Of a stretch of 62,000 nucleotides of DNA, positions 28,180-39,289 are shown piece by piece. Source of the DNA: Phoronis australis (lineage: Eukaryota; Phoronida; Phoronidae). The notes beneath the pieces are model-generated. The model worked only from the letters and a program-made list of their open reading frames with translations. It was not told the origin of the DNA and ran no database searches. Position 1 is the first letter of the stretch; the number at the start of each line of letters is the position of its first letter. Both the position numbers and the translations under genes were made by a program. Location: assembly GCA_002633005.1 (NCBI GenBank), contig NMRA01000019.1, forward strand, positions 941,942 to 1,003,941, in the 5' to 3' direction.

Positions 28180-28870
28180 TTTCCTCGCGGATCTTTCATG
28201 TCGCGGAGAGATGATTTCGTTACAAAATTTGCCTCTTCGCAGACAGATAAATTGTACGTTTTGCACTTAAGATTTCTCGCGCATAGGAAAATTTGAACGT
28301 TCTTAGAGTTATGAAACTTGAGAGCATTTCTCGTGCAGATCTTGCATGTCGCGGATAGGTGATTTCTTTACGAGTAGAATCTTTCTAATTACCGATGGTT
28401 TTCGCTCAAGTAACCCTATTGATATTTATGTTCGAGATTTTAAACATTAGGGAATTATTTGTCTGATCTTTTATGTCTCGCATATATGTATAACAATATA
28501 AGCTCACTGTTCAGTCCTAAACAGGGGATTTCTGTGAGAAATAATCCACTTGCCGGACATGTAGTTAGAATGCGTTTTACAACTAGGATTCCCATTATAT
28601 TGGTAAATTCCATTGTTTTTGGTTACGAGTTTTAGCGCAATATTCGTGCACGTCTGGCACGGCATGTCGCAGAGAAGTGATTTCGTTACGACATGAATTC
28701 TCACCGAAACATGTTCTTAGAGATACATTTTAATCTTTCATGTCTCATATATAACAATATCAATTTAGGAATATGGATTTCGCGGTTTTCTGCCTGATGT
28801 GCTTGTCACGGAGAGGTGATTTCTAAAAATAAGACTCATTTTGCTGATCTTTCACGTCTCATTGTCATAT
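28180..28870. repeat. degenerate tandem array, core CATGTCGCGGAGAGGTGATTTC
   Basis: Cores related to CATGTCGCGGAGAGATGA and TTTCGTTACA occur near 28200, 28350, 28668 and 28810. They are interleaved with shorter relatives (TCTTTCATGTCTCATATATA) near 28470, 28735 and 28850. Units are roughly 70-150 bases and all in the same orientation. The array lies about 240 bases beyond the stop codon of the deaminase-lectin gene. Confidence 0.6.
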
Positions 28871-28989
28871 GCACCATGATCGTTTGAGCAAATTAATTTT
28901 AAGGGGAAACAGGTGAACTTGCAGTACCTCCAGCGTCATTAATATGCCATCTTCAAAGAACAAATTGGTGTTATTTAGTAGACGGTAAA

Positions 28990-29112
28990 GACTTTAATAT
29001 TTCATTTAACGCTCAATGCTTGAATTGCAGACAACTTGAACAGTTCCTAGTTATTACTTAGTGTACAGATGCAGAATTTTACTTCGAAATGAAAACCACC
29101 TTACGGACGCGC
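28990..29112 (-). other. probable 3' untranslated region of the deaminase-lectin gene
   Basis: Downstream of the stop codon there is an ATATTAAAG at about 28997 in the gene's sense, a possible variant polyadenylation signal. No AATAAA was seen closer. Confidence 0.25.
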
Positions 29113-32100
29113 TTATTCAATGAAAGTAAATTTAATGCGCTCTATGTCGCACAAGCCATAGACAACAAGTCTCGTGTCCTTTCCCGGTTGGATTGCTCCG
29201 CGTAGTGGATGCCAGCACTTCCCGCTTGTGATCTGAGCTATCGAGCCACCTCTGGTCAAATCCCACTGAATGTCTGAGCGGTCACTTCCCCAACAGTTGT
29301 CTGAATGTAACACGATTCCGGTGTTATCCCGGGGTTGGGCTTGTCCGTGATACACGTGAACACATTTCCCGCTGCAAAACATTACATTGCTTACACTGCA
29401 GTAACCAGAGTAAACCTGGAAATTTTACGCTTTACAGACTCAGAGAGAAACAAACGGTACTAACTGACAGAGATATTCTTTTCTCGTTATCAATAAGTCC
29501 TGTTACGTTCGCTGTACCCTAGAACTATAGGCTACCTATACGTCGAAGTTTCGTAGTAAATCACCAACTTGTTCTGGAATTCAACAAAGAACTGGGACTA
29601 AACGCTGATTTCATGTACATGTACATGCCCAAATTGTCACAACAGCCCAAGCTGTCAGTGGAATATTTGAAGTACCGGTGCAATGCCGTGTTTGTGTCAC
29701 CCCAGCGGTGAATCTTTTTCTTTTGTCGTCTGAATTTCCTGTTACCGTGGCAGGTCAAACATGAGAGCTCATTTCGATCTGATGGAACTGCAGTGTATTG
29801 GTTATTGTTGTGAACAATAGAAGGCGCGAGAGTGGGAATAAAGATGGCAGCCATCAGACAACTTGACTTTGCATCATCCGTAGCAAGCGGGGGGGGGGGG
29901 CGGGGGATACATGCCCCCCGAAATTTTGCAGACGTCAGGGTTAAACCGTCGCAACCGAGATAAGCGTGGGGCCGGGTCGTATTTGAATATACTATTCTTA
30001 CTGCCAGTATGCAAGCAATGGTGCTTTGCGATTTGTAATTACTCTTAAACAACAAAGAGATTATCCCTCATTTTTAAATGACCCAAGTCTTCATATCTTC
30101 TCTTAGAAGAAAAATAAAATGTATGAGAAACCGTTCCCTCAGCCTTAGACTAGAAGTGTGCTTGACAGACCCATGAATCTGCAATCGGAGTTTAAAATTG
30201 CTGAAAGTATCAAAAATAACAAGGCTTGAAAATGGGTAACAAAGGCTTGTAGTTGTCTCAAATAACATGCATATTTTGCAGACAAGTGATGCGTTAAAAG
30301 AAATTTTATGGCTACGAATGAAAAATAAAGACGCAGTTTCATACATTACTTATTATATAAACTCTTGCTTTCTGGAAATAGTAATTATTTAATTTTACGG
30401 TGTGAAATTGTAGAGCAGTCACCATATCAAATTTGTGGAAAACAGGGGCAGCATTTTTTACCCATTCTGTAGTACTTAATTATTCAAATTTCAATATTTG
30501 TTCCAAGTTCAGGGACATTTTTAAGGCCACTTCAAGCTGCAACATAGACAAGCTTTGTTACTCCTTTCTCTTCCCACAGCATTTCCACACATCAGCAGCG
30601 GTGCATGGAGAAATGTGAATCGCAGTACTAAGTTACCATAAGAAAATGTGCCAGTGGATTGTTTGTGTGTGAAGAGGAACTATATCTGACTGCTACACCA
30701 GCTAGCCTCGTTGGTGAGGATGCCCTTTTATATAGGCAATGAGTCATGTGTGGACAACAATGGCTTATTTCCTTTCTTGGAAGAAACATGAGGGACTGAA
30801 GCTAAAGAAGACCTAGTAACACGCTGGTCTAGTGCAGGGTCAGATTTTGGGCACAGAACGAGTCAAATGATATGCTGTTGTGTTTACCTTCAAGGATCTA
30901 ATTGTGGTTGTTATTGAGGCAGAATGAGGTATGAAGGAAAGCCTCGTGCCGCAACTGGACCTTTTTACAAGCGCTTCTACAGGTCATTGAAAACTAGATC
31001 TCAGTGAAATGGAAACCAAAAGCATCTGGTATAAATACTGAGTGACATCAACTTTTCCTTTCAAAAGAAAGGCTTTATACCAATGGTAAAAACTTTTCAA
31101 TTTGGTACACATTATGGGGAAATGACAGTCAGTGACTGCATCGATTGTCTTATTCTCGGTAGAAAGCCCGTTTATGTTACACTTTGATGATCAAATAAAA
31201 CTTTCATCAACAGGCACGTTAGTCACAAATTATTGAAACCACTAACAATATTTCTTCAGCTTTAAAGCCCCATACAGTGCAGTTGTGCGGATGAAGCTGA
31301 AATGATTACCGATTACCGATTACGCTTGCGAATTGTCATTTTCCTGTCGACCAATAGAAATGTGCAGCGATCAAAATGAAGTATTCCCTTTGTTTGCATT
31401 TGATTTGTTTGTGTGTGTGTAATTATTTTTGGAGTTTTCCTAAGAAGGCCTTTGAACAATTTCAAGTTTTGTGTTAACTTGTCTACAACAAAAGTTCCAC
31501 ATGCAAGAAAAGTATGTTTTTAATTGTAGCTAGCTGGATAAGAATCTGCTATGCACAAGATTCGAGAATAAACAATTATCAGTGTATTTAAAAACAAAAT
31601 GGCAAACTGAACAACCACATATATACAAAAAAACAACATTGTTAAAAACAATTGTAATTTTCCCAATGCAACGCAGTCCATAATCAGGCATATCAAGGGC
31701 TGACTTTCCGAATTAGGTTCAATTCTCTCAGGTTTTTGCCGAGGGATTGCTTTTCACTTTGTCCAAAGGAAAAATAGACGGTCAGGCGGCTGGTTTCAGT
31801 CGTTTTCTGTCACCTGTAACAGAATAGTCAGAGATATATTAGCAAATTATAAAAGAAAACACATGACAAAACTACTTTTGCAAAGCACAACATACTTGAC
31901 GTTTCATCTTCATGTTTATATGTAGAAACTAATAATCTTTGTACCCAAGTCTTATTTAAGATCTGACTTAAAATATGTGAAATAGGCTAAAATTGATTTA
32001 ACAATGTATATTTTTCATGACACCTGAAATGTGTTTCTGATCTCAAGTAAAATTCATTCTAGGAGTCAATTTTTATTCCAATGCAATGTTACGACATTTA

Positions 32101-35100
32101 CGGAATAGCTTATTCATGTTAATTCGGTAACTAATCTGGTAGACCTGGGGGTGGCGTCCGCTATGAAATAAGGAAACTCACTCATCTAGAGAATTTCATT
32201 GGACATAGCTTAGTTTTGAAGAGACACTGCTGTGCAAAAGTCACCCTTGACTTCTGAACGTCACGTACCATACACCTCTTACATTGGGCGCACTCCCACC
32301 CAGGACAACGTGAATATATGTTCTGCTTGCCTACCATCCGGGTCCCGGGTGAGTTTCCGAAAAGAGGCACTTAGTTCCACTCAATAAACCGTTATTCAAT
32401 GGGGTAACTAGTGGGGATAACATCAGATAATGATAGAAACTGGTTGCTAAACACTTACCAAGTAACATTAGCTAGTCTCACACACTTTTTGTCAGTTGGT
32501 TGACCCTTATGACAGCAATTCTCCACGCCTGTAGTAACCTTAGATCTTTTGGGAATTTGTGACCTCCTGTCGAAGACTTGCACCGCGAAAACTAACAATA
32601 ATAAGGCTTAGCGGGAAGACGTATTTTGTTAGCAATTGCATCTTTTTATCAGCTGTTTACATGCAGACAGCGACGCATGCGCAATTCAATCACTACTAGT
32701 ACAGCAGCGATGCCGCGAGGAGAATTCTCCGAATATCCCAATTAGCCTGGGGATTATTGTAGCTAGATATTGTTTATAAGGGTCTGAAAATTTTGAGACC
32801 AGGGGAACAATCGTCATGAATAACCTTCCGTGATGAACCGGCAATTCTCGTTATCCATCCCATAACTTAGAAAAACCGCCAAGGGTACATTTAGGAAAGC
32901 AAAAGTATAGTGAAGATGGACACCAAAGACCAACATTAACTGCTATCCCAAAGAGTGACAGCCGTATAACTGAAGTGCTGACGTCAGCTGAAGCTGATCC
33001 CATCAGGTTTATTGGGAAAATGCAATGTTATTCTTCTCAGGAGAAAACTTGGTACTGTTTTATCGCACCACTCATAAGGCAATATGCATTACACACTTGT
33101 AGGAACAGGCATTAGAGTGGTTAAATTTTGGAGGGACCTCCCAGGTCCATGGTTTTCTGGAGTGTTCTTCGACTATGCGCTTTGAATGGTCTACTTGGTA
33201 CCGTGAACATGGTACTGTCACCATGGATAAGAAAAATTTCGAAACCAATTCTGTTGGCATAAGTGATCTGGTTTTAATGTTGGTTTATCAGACATCTAAA
33301 CAGGAGGAAATGCAGTTCCAAAATCTGGAGCTTAGGCAGTCGATTTTACCTCGAAACATGTATGATATGTCCTCTCGACGTCAAGCCGAATGTGATGCGG
33401 GCGTAGTTTCGTTCAGGCGTAGTGTCGCACTCGTGAAGTACAAGGGGGGTGTCGTTGTTAGGATTGTAAGCTCCTCTTAGCGGATGAACACATCGCCCTC
33501 CAGAATGACGAATCCGCCCGTAAGCCACGTAGACTGGCAGTGCTAAGATAATTGAATCGAGAATGAAGTCTTACTGAAAAAGTTTTAGCATTTCATTGAA
33601 ATAGATGTAACTTATTATATTTTTAGTCAATTAATACAACACAGAGTTTTCATTTACTGAGCTTGGTGGGCGTGGCAGTTTCAGTTAGATCAGTTTTTAT
33701 ACCAGGTCTTACCTGAATGAAGGACAAAGTTGAAGTGATGGTTCCATGGTATGTTGCTACACTGCTGGAGTGTAACGCGAGTGTCATAGTCTCGTGAGCC
33801 CACGTACCAGCATTTAGAGTTGTCTGCTAGGAAGACGTCGTTAAATCTCGTCTGCTTCCACGTATTCGACTGTACCCCGTTGTCACTCCAACAATAATCT
33901 TTGTTCAATACAACTTTGTCTCCACGTTGTTTGAGGCATTTTCCGCTGAAATTCCGCACTTGATTACTTGAGTGTTGAATAATTAATAAATAGCCATTAC
34001 GTTTTCTATTCAAACCTATAAGGGGTAATAGGGGAAATTGCTCCCGGAATGATCCCCTTAACGCGAAAGAATATGATGAAAAAAGGAAGACAATTGGTTC
34101 CACGATGGGCGCCCGTTCACGAGAGTGCTTCCAAACATAACAGTCTCTTGTATTATTTCACAGAAAACATGAAACAGACCACTTTAAGATGAAATAACTA
34201 GCAAGAAACAGGAACAGGTTTGTAGCTAAATCATCTTTTGCAAGAGGCGGAGGTTTCACCAAAGGAACGGACGCTCTGTCATTTGATCGTACCATTAGTA
34301 AAGCGGAAGAACCCTTGGGCATCTTGTTGAGATATGTGATGAGAACATGTTTGTAATGTCCATGGAACAATAGAGTTTTTTTTTAACAAATATGAACCCC
34401 TTTTGTTCAATAGAGAGTAATGCATTACGTTTCTTCAATGGAAGAACCAAAATATAGACTTTTGGTGGGTCGTTTGCTTCATTTTTTTATTGCTCCACGA
34501 ATAGTAATTAAACACCAGGTCCCAGTTGCATAAAAGTTATAGCAACAATGACACTGCATTATCACGAGGCACGTTGTTATGGTTGAACAATGCACCTGAC
34601 GTCACGCAACAATCAAACTTATCCATCGGATAACTTTTGAAGCTTTATGCAACTCAGCCCTGGGGAACAATAATTAAAACAGAAAAAAACTGTGCTTCCA
34701 ATTTAACCAGGGATTTGCATTTGTATTCCAATGCGGCCACGGGATGAGCATAAGAAGTGTTGAGTGTTAGCTTTTCGTGGCGCCGCAATCGAAATGATCG
34801 ACGCTCGCCAATTAATGAAACGGGATGCCACAAGGTAATAGCCAGCCTTAATACAGAAGCAGAGCTTTGAAATCAGAATAAAACTGCTGTGGCCATCTCT
34901 GCATGTCAAGTTTTATCAGTCTTTTTAGAAGTTTGGCAATGTGCCCTTCCATGAACGTGTACAGGACACATGCTGCAAAAAGTAAGAATTGGGCTTCCCT
35001 ATACCGTGAAAAATGCCCGCGACTCCAAAGCGTAAATGCTGCAGTTAGTTAATATCTTTTCTTGTAAACACTTCCTTTAGCAAGATGGATGATAATTATC

Positions 35101-37393
35101 ACCGTCTATTTCTATCGCCAGTGGCTTGCCAACTATCACAAAACAGTGCGAATATATTGTTACCTTGACAAGTGAATAATACGCTTAGATGGCGTTATTC
35201 CCCACGTTATTCTCGCGTGTCCGTTCTCCCGGTCGGCATCACAACCATGTATAACAACTGGAGTGTCCTGGCTCGGGTCATGACGCCCGCCAAGGGGATG
35301 AATACAGAGTCCTGAGTCCATGTGTTTTAGTAGACCATAGCGTGAAAATGGAACAACTGCAAAAACAGATATTGTAAATCATTCTAGTATGTAACATGTC
35401 ATTTTACCAAATCGTTCTCCGGCCGATTAACGTGGCCCTATCTCTTTCATACTTGGCCAACACGGAGAACATTACAATAACATAATGTGTTGCAAAACAC
35501 TCTACTTACTTCCTGTTGCACCATTGTTGAATACACAGGTGCCCTCTGTTTGTCTGTTATCGATTCTGCACTTGGTTTCGTCACTGAACGGCCACCAAAT
35601 GGACCGTTTCTTCCTCAGCTCGTCATGTCTGTCTGACGGCAATGGTTGTAGACAACTCGGATCGAGTTGTGCGAAATGGATGTTGGGAACATTTCGAAAC
35701 TGTTGTCTGGTAAACTGTAGGATGTCTTGTCCCACACTTGGCGGGTTACCACTTGGCGTGAATACTCTAGTGTAGCCAACGTAAAATTGTATGGTTGGAT
35801 GGGCCCTGGCAACTCGTGCTATTTCCCTGGCACAGCCTCGGCACGGTGAATTAATCGTGTAAATGTGGACAGAGCTGAAACAATGAAACAATAAAAGTAT
35901 CCTATTTGCAGTAGTCAGTTTCGTGTGTGTGTTTGTGACCAAATGGTGTCTGATATATCCAAGAGGGCAAACCTAACTATGGCTTCCCTTTAATGTAACT
36001 ACACTTAAACAATTTAAAATTTTCGAAATTTTGCTTCATTTAGTAATTGCTGGCATAAGCGGTGCAAATCCCGAAAGCGTTCTTACTTATTAGCGCCATA
36101 TTTCGATACAGTTGTATCAACCGCCGGTGACCATTCCCAGATCCTGTGGACTTCGAGTGTCAACCGATCGTCCGACCTGTCCTCCGTACTAACTACTGGT
36201 TCAGTAACGCACGGAAAATTCAATTATAATCTATCTAGTCTTGACTGAAGAGTAGCACAAAATGCTTGTCAAGCTCCCAAGTAGAACTTTATTGATGTTG
36301 TTAGCAAGTGCTTCACCCGAAGTCTGGTGTCACAAACTGTATTTTACTGGCAGACCCTCATAGCGTAGATGAACGAAGTAACGGCAACTGACCATAGGAG
36401 CACTCAGAGTGCACCCCAGTATGTGCAGATTTTTTTTATTTATTCTGGTATTTTTTTGGTTGGACTACTGATTATTTAAAATAAAGCAATATTTTTTGCA
36501 AGTCATGTTAGTTTGAACTAAACACAGGCAAACAAATACATCTTGTACCGAAATAGATGCATGACTGAGTGAACAATTACGAATCGATTGAGGCATATAT
36601 CATCCACGTGTGATCATTTTTGTTGGAGATATGAAGGATTGAATGGGGTCTGAATAGGGACCCGGCAACTAGACTTTTACCGAGTGTTCTGAGGTCGTTC
36701 CAAAAAACTGATTTAATTTCATTTCTGACTTCAGTCTAAAATTTGTCTAAACTTCCAAACTTTGAAACTTTCACATCCGGAAGTTAAACAAAATTAAGAC
36801 AGAACTAAGTCAAAAACTTAAGTAAAACTTACTGATCTCTTTCTCGAAACGGACTTGAGACAAATTTAAATTTCATCTTAAAATTGGCTGGAATTTAAGG
36901 TTTGTCTTAGCTTATATAGTCTAGACCGCCATATCGTGGCGTGATATCCTGTGACTGCGTACACCGCCTGTTTGTTTAAACGTACAGAAATACAACAGTA
37001 GTTGATGACAATTACAAATTACCTAACTGGTCTGTTTATGGTGAGCAAATTCTCAAGGTGAGATAACACTCGTCTTTCGGAATGGTCTGGTCCTCCAGGC
37101 TGATTAGCAGTGATTCGTATTCTAGCGACATAGTTTTGACTGGGCGTCAGGGGAGTGTCATCAAAACTAAGCGTGCACGGATCGAAGTTCCTATCACGAC
37201 CTGCCCCGTTCACGGTCAGAACAGCGTATTGCGGAGGAGTGCGAACATTTCGAAATAACTGCGTGAACTCCCGTCCGAGATTAAGAAGGTATCTAGCGTT
37301 CGGCAAGGCAAGATTATCGACGCCAGGGTATGCTGAAGGTAAAAACAACAGCACCACAGAAAACACAGATAGGTGCATGATTGCAACTGACAT
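29113..37393 (-). CDS. secreted deaminase-fold protein with two R-type-lectin-like domains
   Basis: Six exons: 37393-37023, 35874-35510, 35356-35164, 33945-33713, 33542-33350 and 29371-29113. All junctions are GT-AG and phases run 2,1,2,1,2, giving one 537-residue frame ending in TAA. Order: signal peptide (about 1-24), deaminase-fold domain (about 30-200) with HSE (104-106) and PCRGC (134-138), RKKR (211-214), lectin-like domain 1 (246-387) and domain 2 (388-537). HxE and PCxxC are the zinc and proton-shuttle signature of cytidine-deaminase-fold enzymes; the secreted setting recalls the metazoan secreted AID/APOBEC-like (SNAD-type) group. The start could be Met1 or Met6. Substrate is unknown; an extracellular defence role is inference. 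A 9-base-shorter exon 5 acceptor (33533) would also keep frame. No frameshift is seen. Confidence 0.8.
29880..29935. repeat. G tract beside element-like GC-rich stretch in intergenic/intron 5 sequence
   Basis: A long G run followed by CATGCCCCCCGAAATTTTGC resembles the tract-flanked ends of other elements here. It lies in intron 5. The 164-codon minus-strand frame that runs across it (29561-30055) is not taken as a gene. Confidence 0.3.
32182..32641 (-). other. possible small cysteine-rich gene or pseudogene inside intron 5
   Basis: From ATG at 32641 a 33-codon frame starts with a signal-like hydrophobic stretch. The overlapping next frame is also hydrophobic (LLLLVFAVQV) and continues through VENCCHKGQPTDKKC to a GTAAGT donor at 32458. 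Further on, 32182-32370 reads ECAQCKRCMV and ends at TGA. I could not find a splice that joins these parts in phase, and the first two need a frameshift. It may be a decayed cysteine-rich secreted gene, or chance. Confidence 0.25.
33713..35356 (-). other. lectin-like domain 1 (exons 3-4)
   Basis: Three repeats of about 45 residues can be seen, each with a Cys-x-n-Cys pair and an aromatic where R-type lectins have QxW. They start at SGLCIHPLGG, SGKCLKQRGD and NSKCWYVGSR. Three such subdomains are the make-up of a beta-trefoil. Exon 3 carries the first and exon 4 the other two. Confidence 0.6.
34515..34663. mobile_element. MITE-like element in intron 3 of the deaminase-lectin gene
   Basis: Left end CCAGGTCCCAGTTGCATAAA and right end the reverse of CCAGGGCTGAGTTGCATAAA, both leading inward to an AAAAGTTAT-type stretch. 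About 149 bases long and non-coding. A target duplication was not clear. Confidence 0.6.
35510..37393 (-). other. signal peptide and deaminase-fold domain (exons 1-2)
   Basis: Residues 7-21 form a hydrophobic core suited to a signal peptide. The HSE motif sits in an alpha-helix-like segment (SERRVLSHLENLL). Twenty-seven residues later a strand-like VHIYTINS leads into PCRGC and a helix, then IQFYVGYTRVF, a second strand. This strand-motif-helix-strand order is the deaminase core. The intron falls between the two zinc motifs. A paired C198/C226/C237 in the tail may form disulfides. Confidence 0.7.
36690..36920. mobile_element. diverged relative of the GGGGCCCGTTCC MITE, in intron 1
   Basis: Internal similarity to 19037-19286 is clear (TTTGAAACTTTCACATCCGG against TTTGAAACTTCCACATCCGG, and several GTCTAAA/GTCTTA blocks). 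The left end keeps GTCGTTCCAA but the right inverted repeat is lost, so this copy is older. Confidence 0.55.
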
Positions 37394-37433
37394 GAAAAGC
37401 AGACAATGTGTATAACCCTTGACGCTGAACGAT

Positions 37434-37441
37434 GTTTTATA
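37434..37441 (-). promoter_or_regulatory. TATA box of the deaminase-lectin gene
   Basis: TATAAAAC lies about 41-48 bases before the first ATG. Initiation about 30 bases downstream would leave a very short leader before Met1, which makes Met6 (ATG at 37378) a plausible real start. An ETS-like CAGGAAGTG lies slightly upstream on the same strand. Confidence 0.45.
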
Positions 37442-37989
37442 TTCGAAAGAAATCAGGCTACACTTCCTGGTTCACTACCGATGACTTTTCCAGAAATACA
37501 GGGTGTCCCGAAGATGTACTCACACTTCAAATGACGTTGTTTATTAACTTAAAATTAAGAGCTGGTCAAAAAGATTCCAATTTTGAACAGGAATGAATAA
37601 TGCATCGTTGGTATTTTTGTGAAAATGCACTTCCTGAGCAATTTTGAAGTGCCGATATTTTTTGTTTGCCAGGACAGAGTCTTATTTGCCATCCCTACGT
37701 AGAGAGCTCGCGCCTAAATTCCGTAGACAGAGTAGCGCTACTTTCACAGCAAGGTATATGGTAGAGTCGAGCGTAGGTTTTGATGAACTGGAATTGAATT
37801 TGAACTCTCTGGAGCATGTACTGTAGTATGAAAACATTTGCACTTGATCGACAAAAGAAATTTTATTTTGTACATTCGGTCTTTTGCTTCATTGGCCATT
37901 GCAACTAGCAGCGATAAGGTTTTGATTTCCTCCCGTCAACTTGTGTTCCACCCGTACCTCCATGTGCGTAGCCAAGGGAACTTCAAAGG

Positions 37990-38150
37990 GGGCAAACATC
38001 CCCCCTCCCCCCCAAAAAGCGGCAGGACAGTAAAGTATAGTGTGGAATATTTTAAAAACAATTTCTAGTAGTTTGGGAGACCAATGCATGAAGAATAGTG
38101 TCTGAAAGTTCCTTATGAATCCGATCAGCCATTCCTGAGATATAATGTTT
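37990..38150. repeat. C-tract element end and old dispersed repeat
   Basis: A CCCCCCTCCCCCCC stretch at 38000-38015 looks like a mobile-element end. The following sequence, read in reverse, resembles 5500-5590 (GAAACTTTCAGATAGTAT against GGAACTTTCAGACACTAT, and ACTACTAGAA). Confidence 0.35.
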
Positions 38151-38199
38151 CGAAGTTTACCAAAATTGGACATTATTCTAAGGTCCCACGCAACCTTAA

Positions 38200-38560
38200 T
38201 GATTTGTATTTTCATGCTCCTAACTATATAACAGGAACGTCACTGACCTACTCTAAACAAAATGCAGTTGTATTCATTGACAACTTGTCAATGTGAAAAC
38301 AAATCTGCAAATAAGTGATCTTTGCACTAATGACGTACCTTGGGAGTTCACATAGCCGGCAGCATGCAGTGCTATTCCCCAGCACAACGTCACGATGCTT
38401 ACTGAACACGGTTGAGTACTGAGTTGCGGCACAAAATTCGTTCATAAAAACATTTGTTAATTTTCAACGTACTTCACATTCAAATCGTTGCTATATATGT
38501 TGTGTTTCTAAGTAATTTGAGCGAGCAGAGATAAGAAATTAGCATGCAAGTTACACTTTG
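38200..38560 (-). repeat. dispersed repeat D, copy 3
   Basis: Reverse-orientation copy of the repeat at 20230-20740. The reading frame is broken by a stop right after GTTGAAAAT, so this copy is the most decayed in its coding part. Confidence 0.55.
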
Positions 38561-39289
38561 CTGGTATTGCCTCCATATAATTCTCTGAAAACTTCGACGT
38601 TATGGTGTTCCTATTGGGCTGGATAATGCTATCTCCAGATTTATGCATAGTTCCCAGAAATCCAGGCACCATTGTTTACAAAACGAAAAAAAATTTGGAA
38701 ACCAGAATTATACACACTTGTTGTTGAACTGATTCGTTTGGCGTGGAATTCACTTAAGTGTCCTCGCCTTCTGCTTTCATCATCATACGTGAACCAACTA
38801 GTAAACATTGACTACGGTTTTCAAAAATCATAGGTCATTGCCAGTAGGAAATATAGGTTTTTATCTTGTTTCTTCCGAGGCAACCAAAATCTGTAATTGT
38901 TAGTGTTAACTTGTTGCGCTGCGTTAATCCCTGCAGAAATTTAATGAACGGAAAACATGTTATTTGTAATGGGGTATTGAGTCGCAGATGTCACCTCATT
39001 GCTATCCAGGGCACTAACATAGCCAGCGCACAGAGTTGTTCTTTCAAGGACGGTTTCCCTATAACGGACACTTTCCCCATTTTCACGTCCTTCTCTAGGG
39101 TCACTCCAAGGAATCTGGTGTAAAATCTCTGCGCACAAATCGTTTTAAACACTGAATCAACGTTATAGTCACCCACTGCCTGCTGGCTTCGTTAAACCTG
39201 TACGACATCTGTTGGTGGTATTCATCGTCGCGAATGAGTCGAAAGGTGGGAAATCGTTAACACGTAGACTCTATTCACATTAAAATCCA
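38561..39289. other. no confirmed gene
   Basis: Two overlapping minus-strand frames (38941-39138, 38991-39176) are open but match no family, and no splice evidence selects either. Confidence 0.3.

Larger units (their letters stand above)
29113..33542 (-). other. lectin-like domain 2 (exons 5-6)
   Basis: Repeats start at GGRCVHPLRG, SGKCVHVYHG and SGKCWHPLRG, matching domain 1 in order and spacing. Exon 5 has the same length (193 bases) and the same phases as exon 3, so the pair arose by duplication. The protein ends within the third repeat's last strand. Exons 5 and 6 are separated by a 3.98-kb intron. Confidence 0.6.

Noticed and set aside
29561-30055. 164-codon minus-strand frame
   Set aside because: It lies in intron 5 of the deaminase-lectin gene, crosses a G tract and matches no family.
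37499-37530. ACAGGGTGTCCCGAAG, like a mariner-type terminal repeat
   Set aside because: Only one end is seen and no partner inverted repeat was found.
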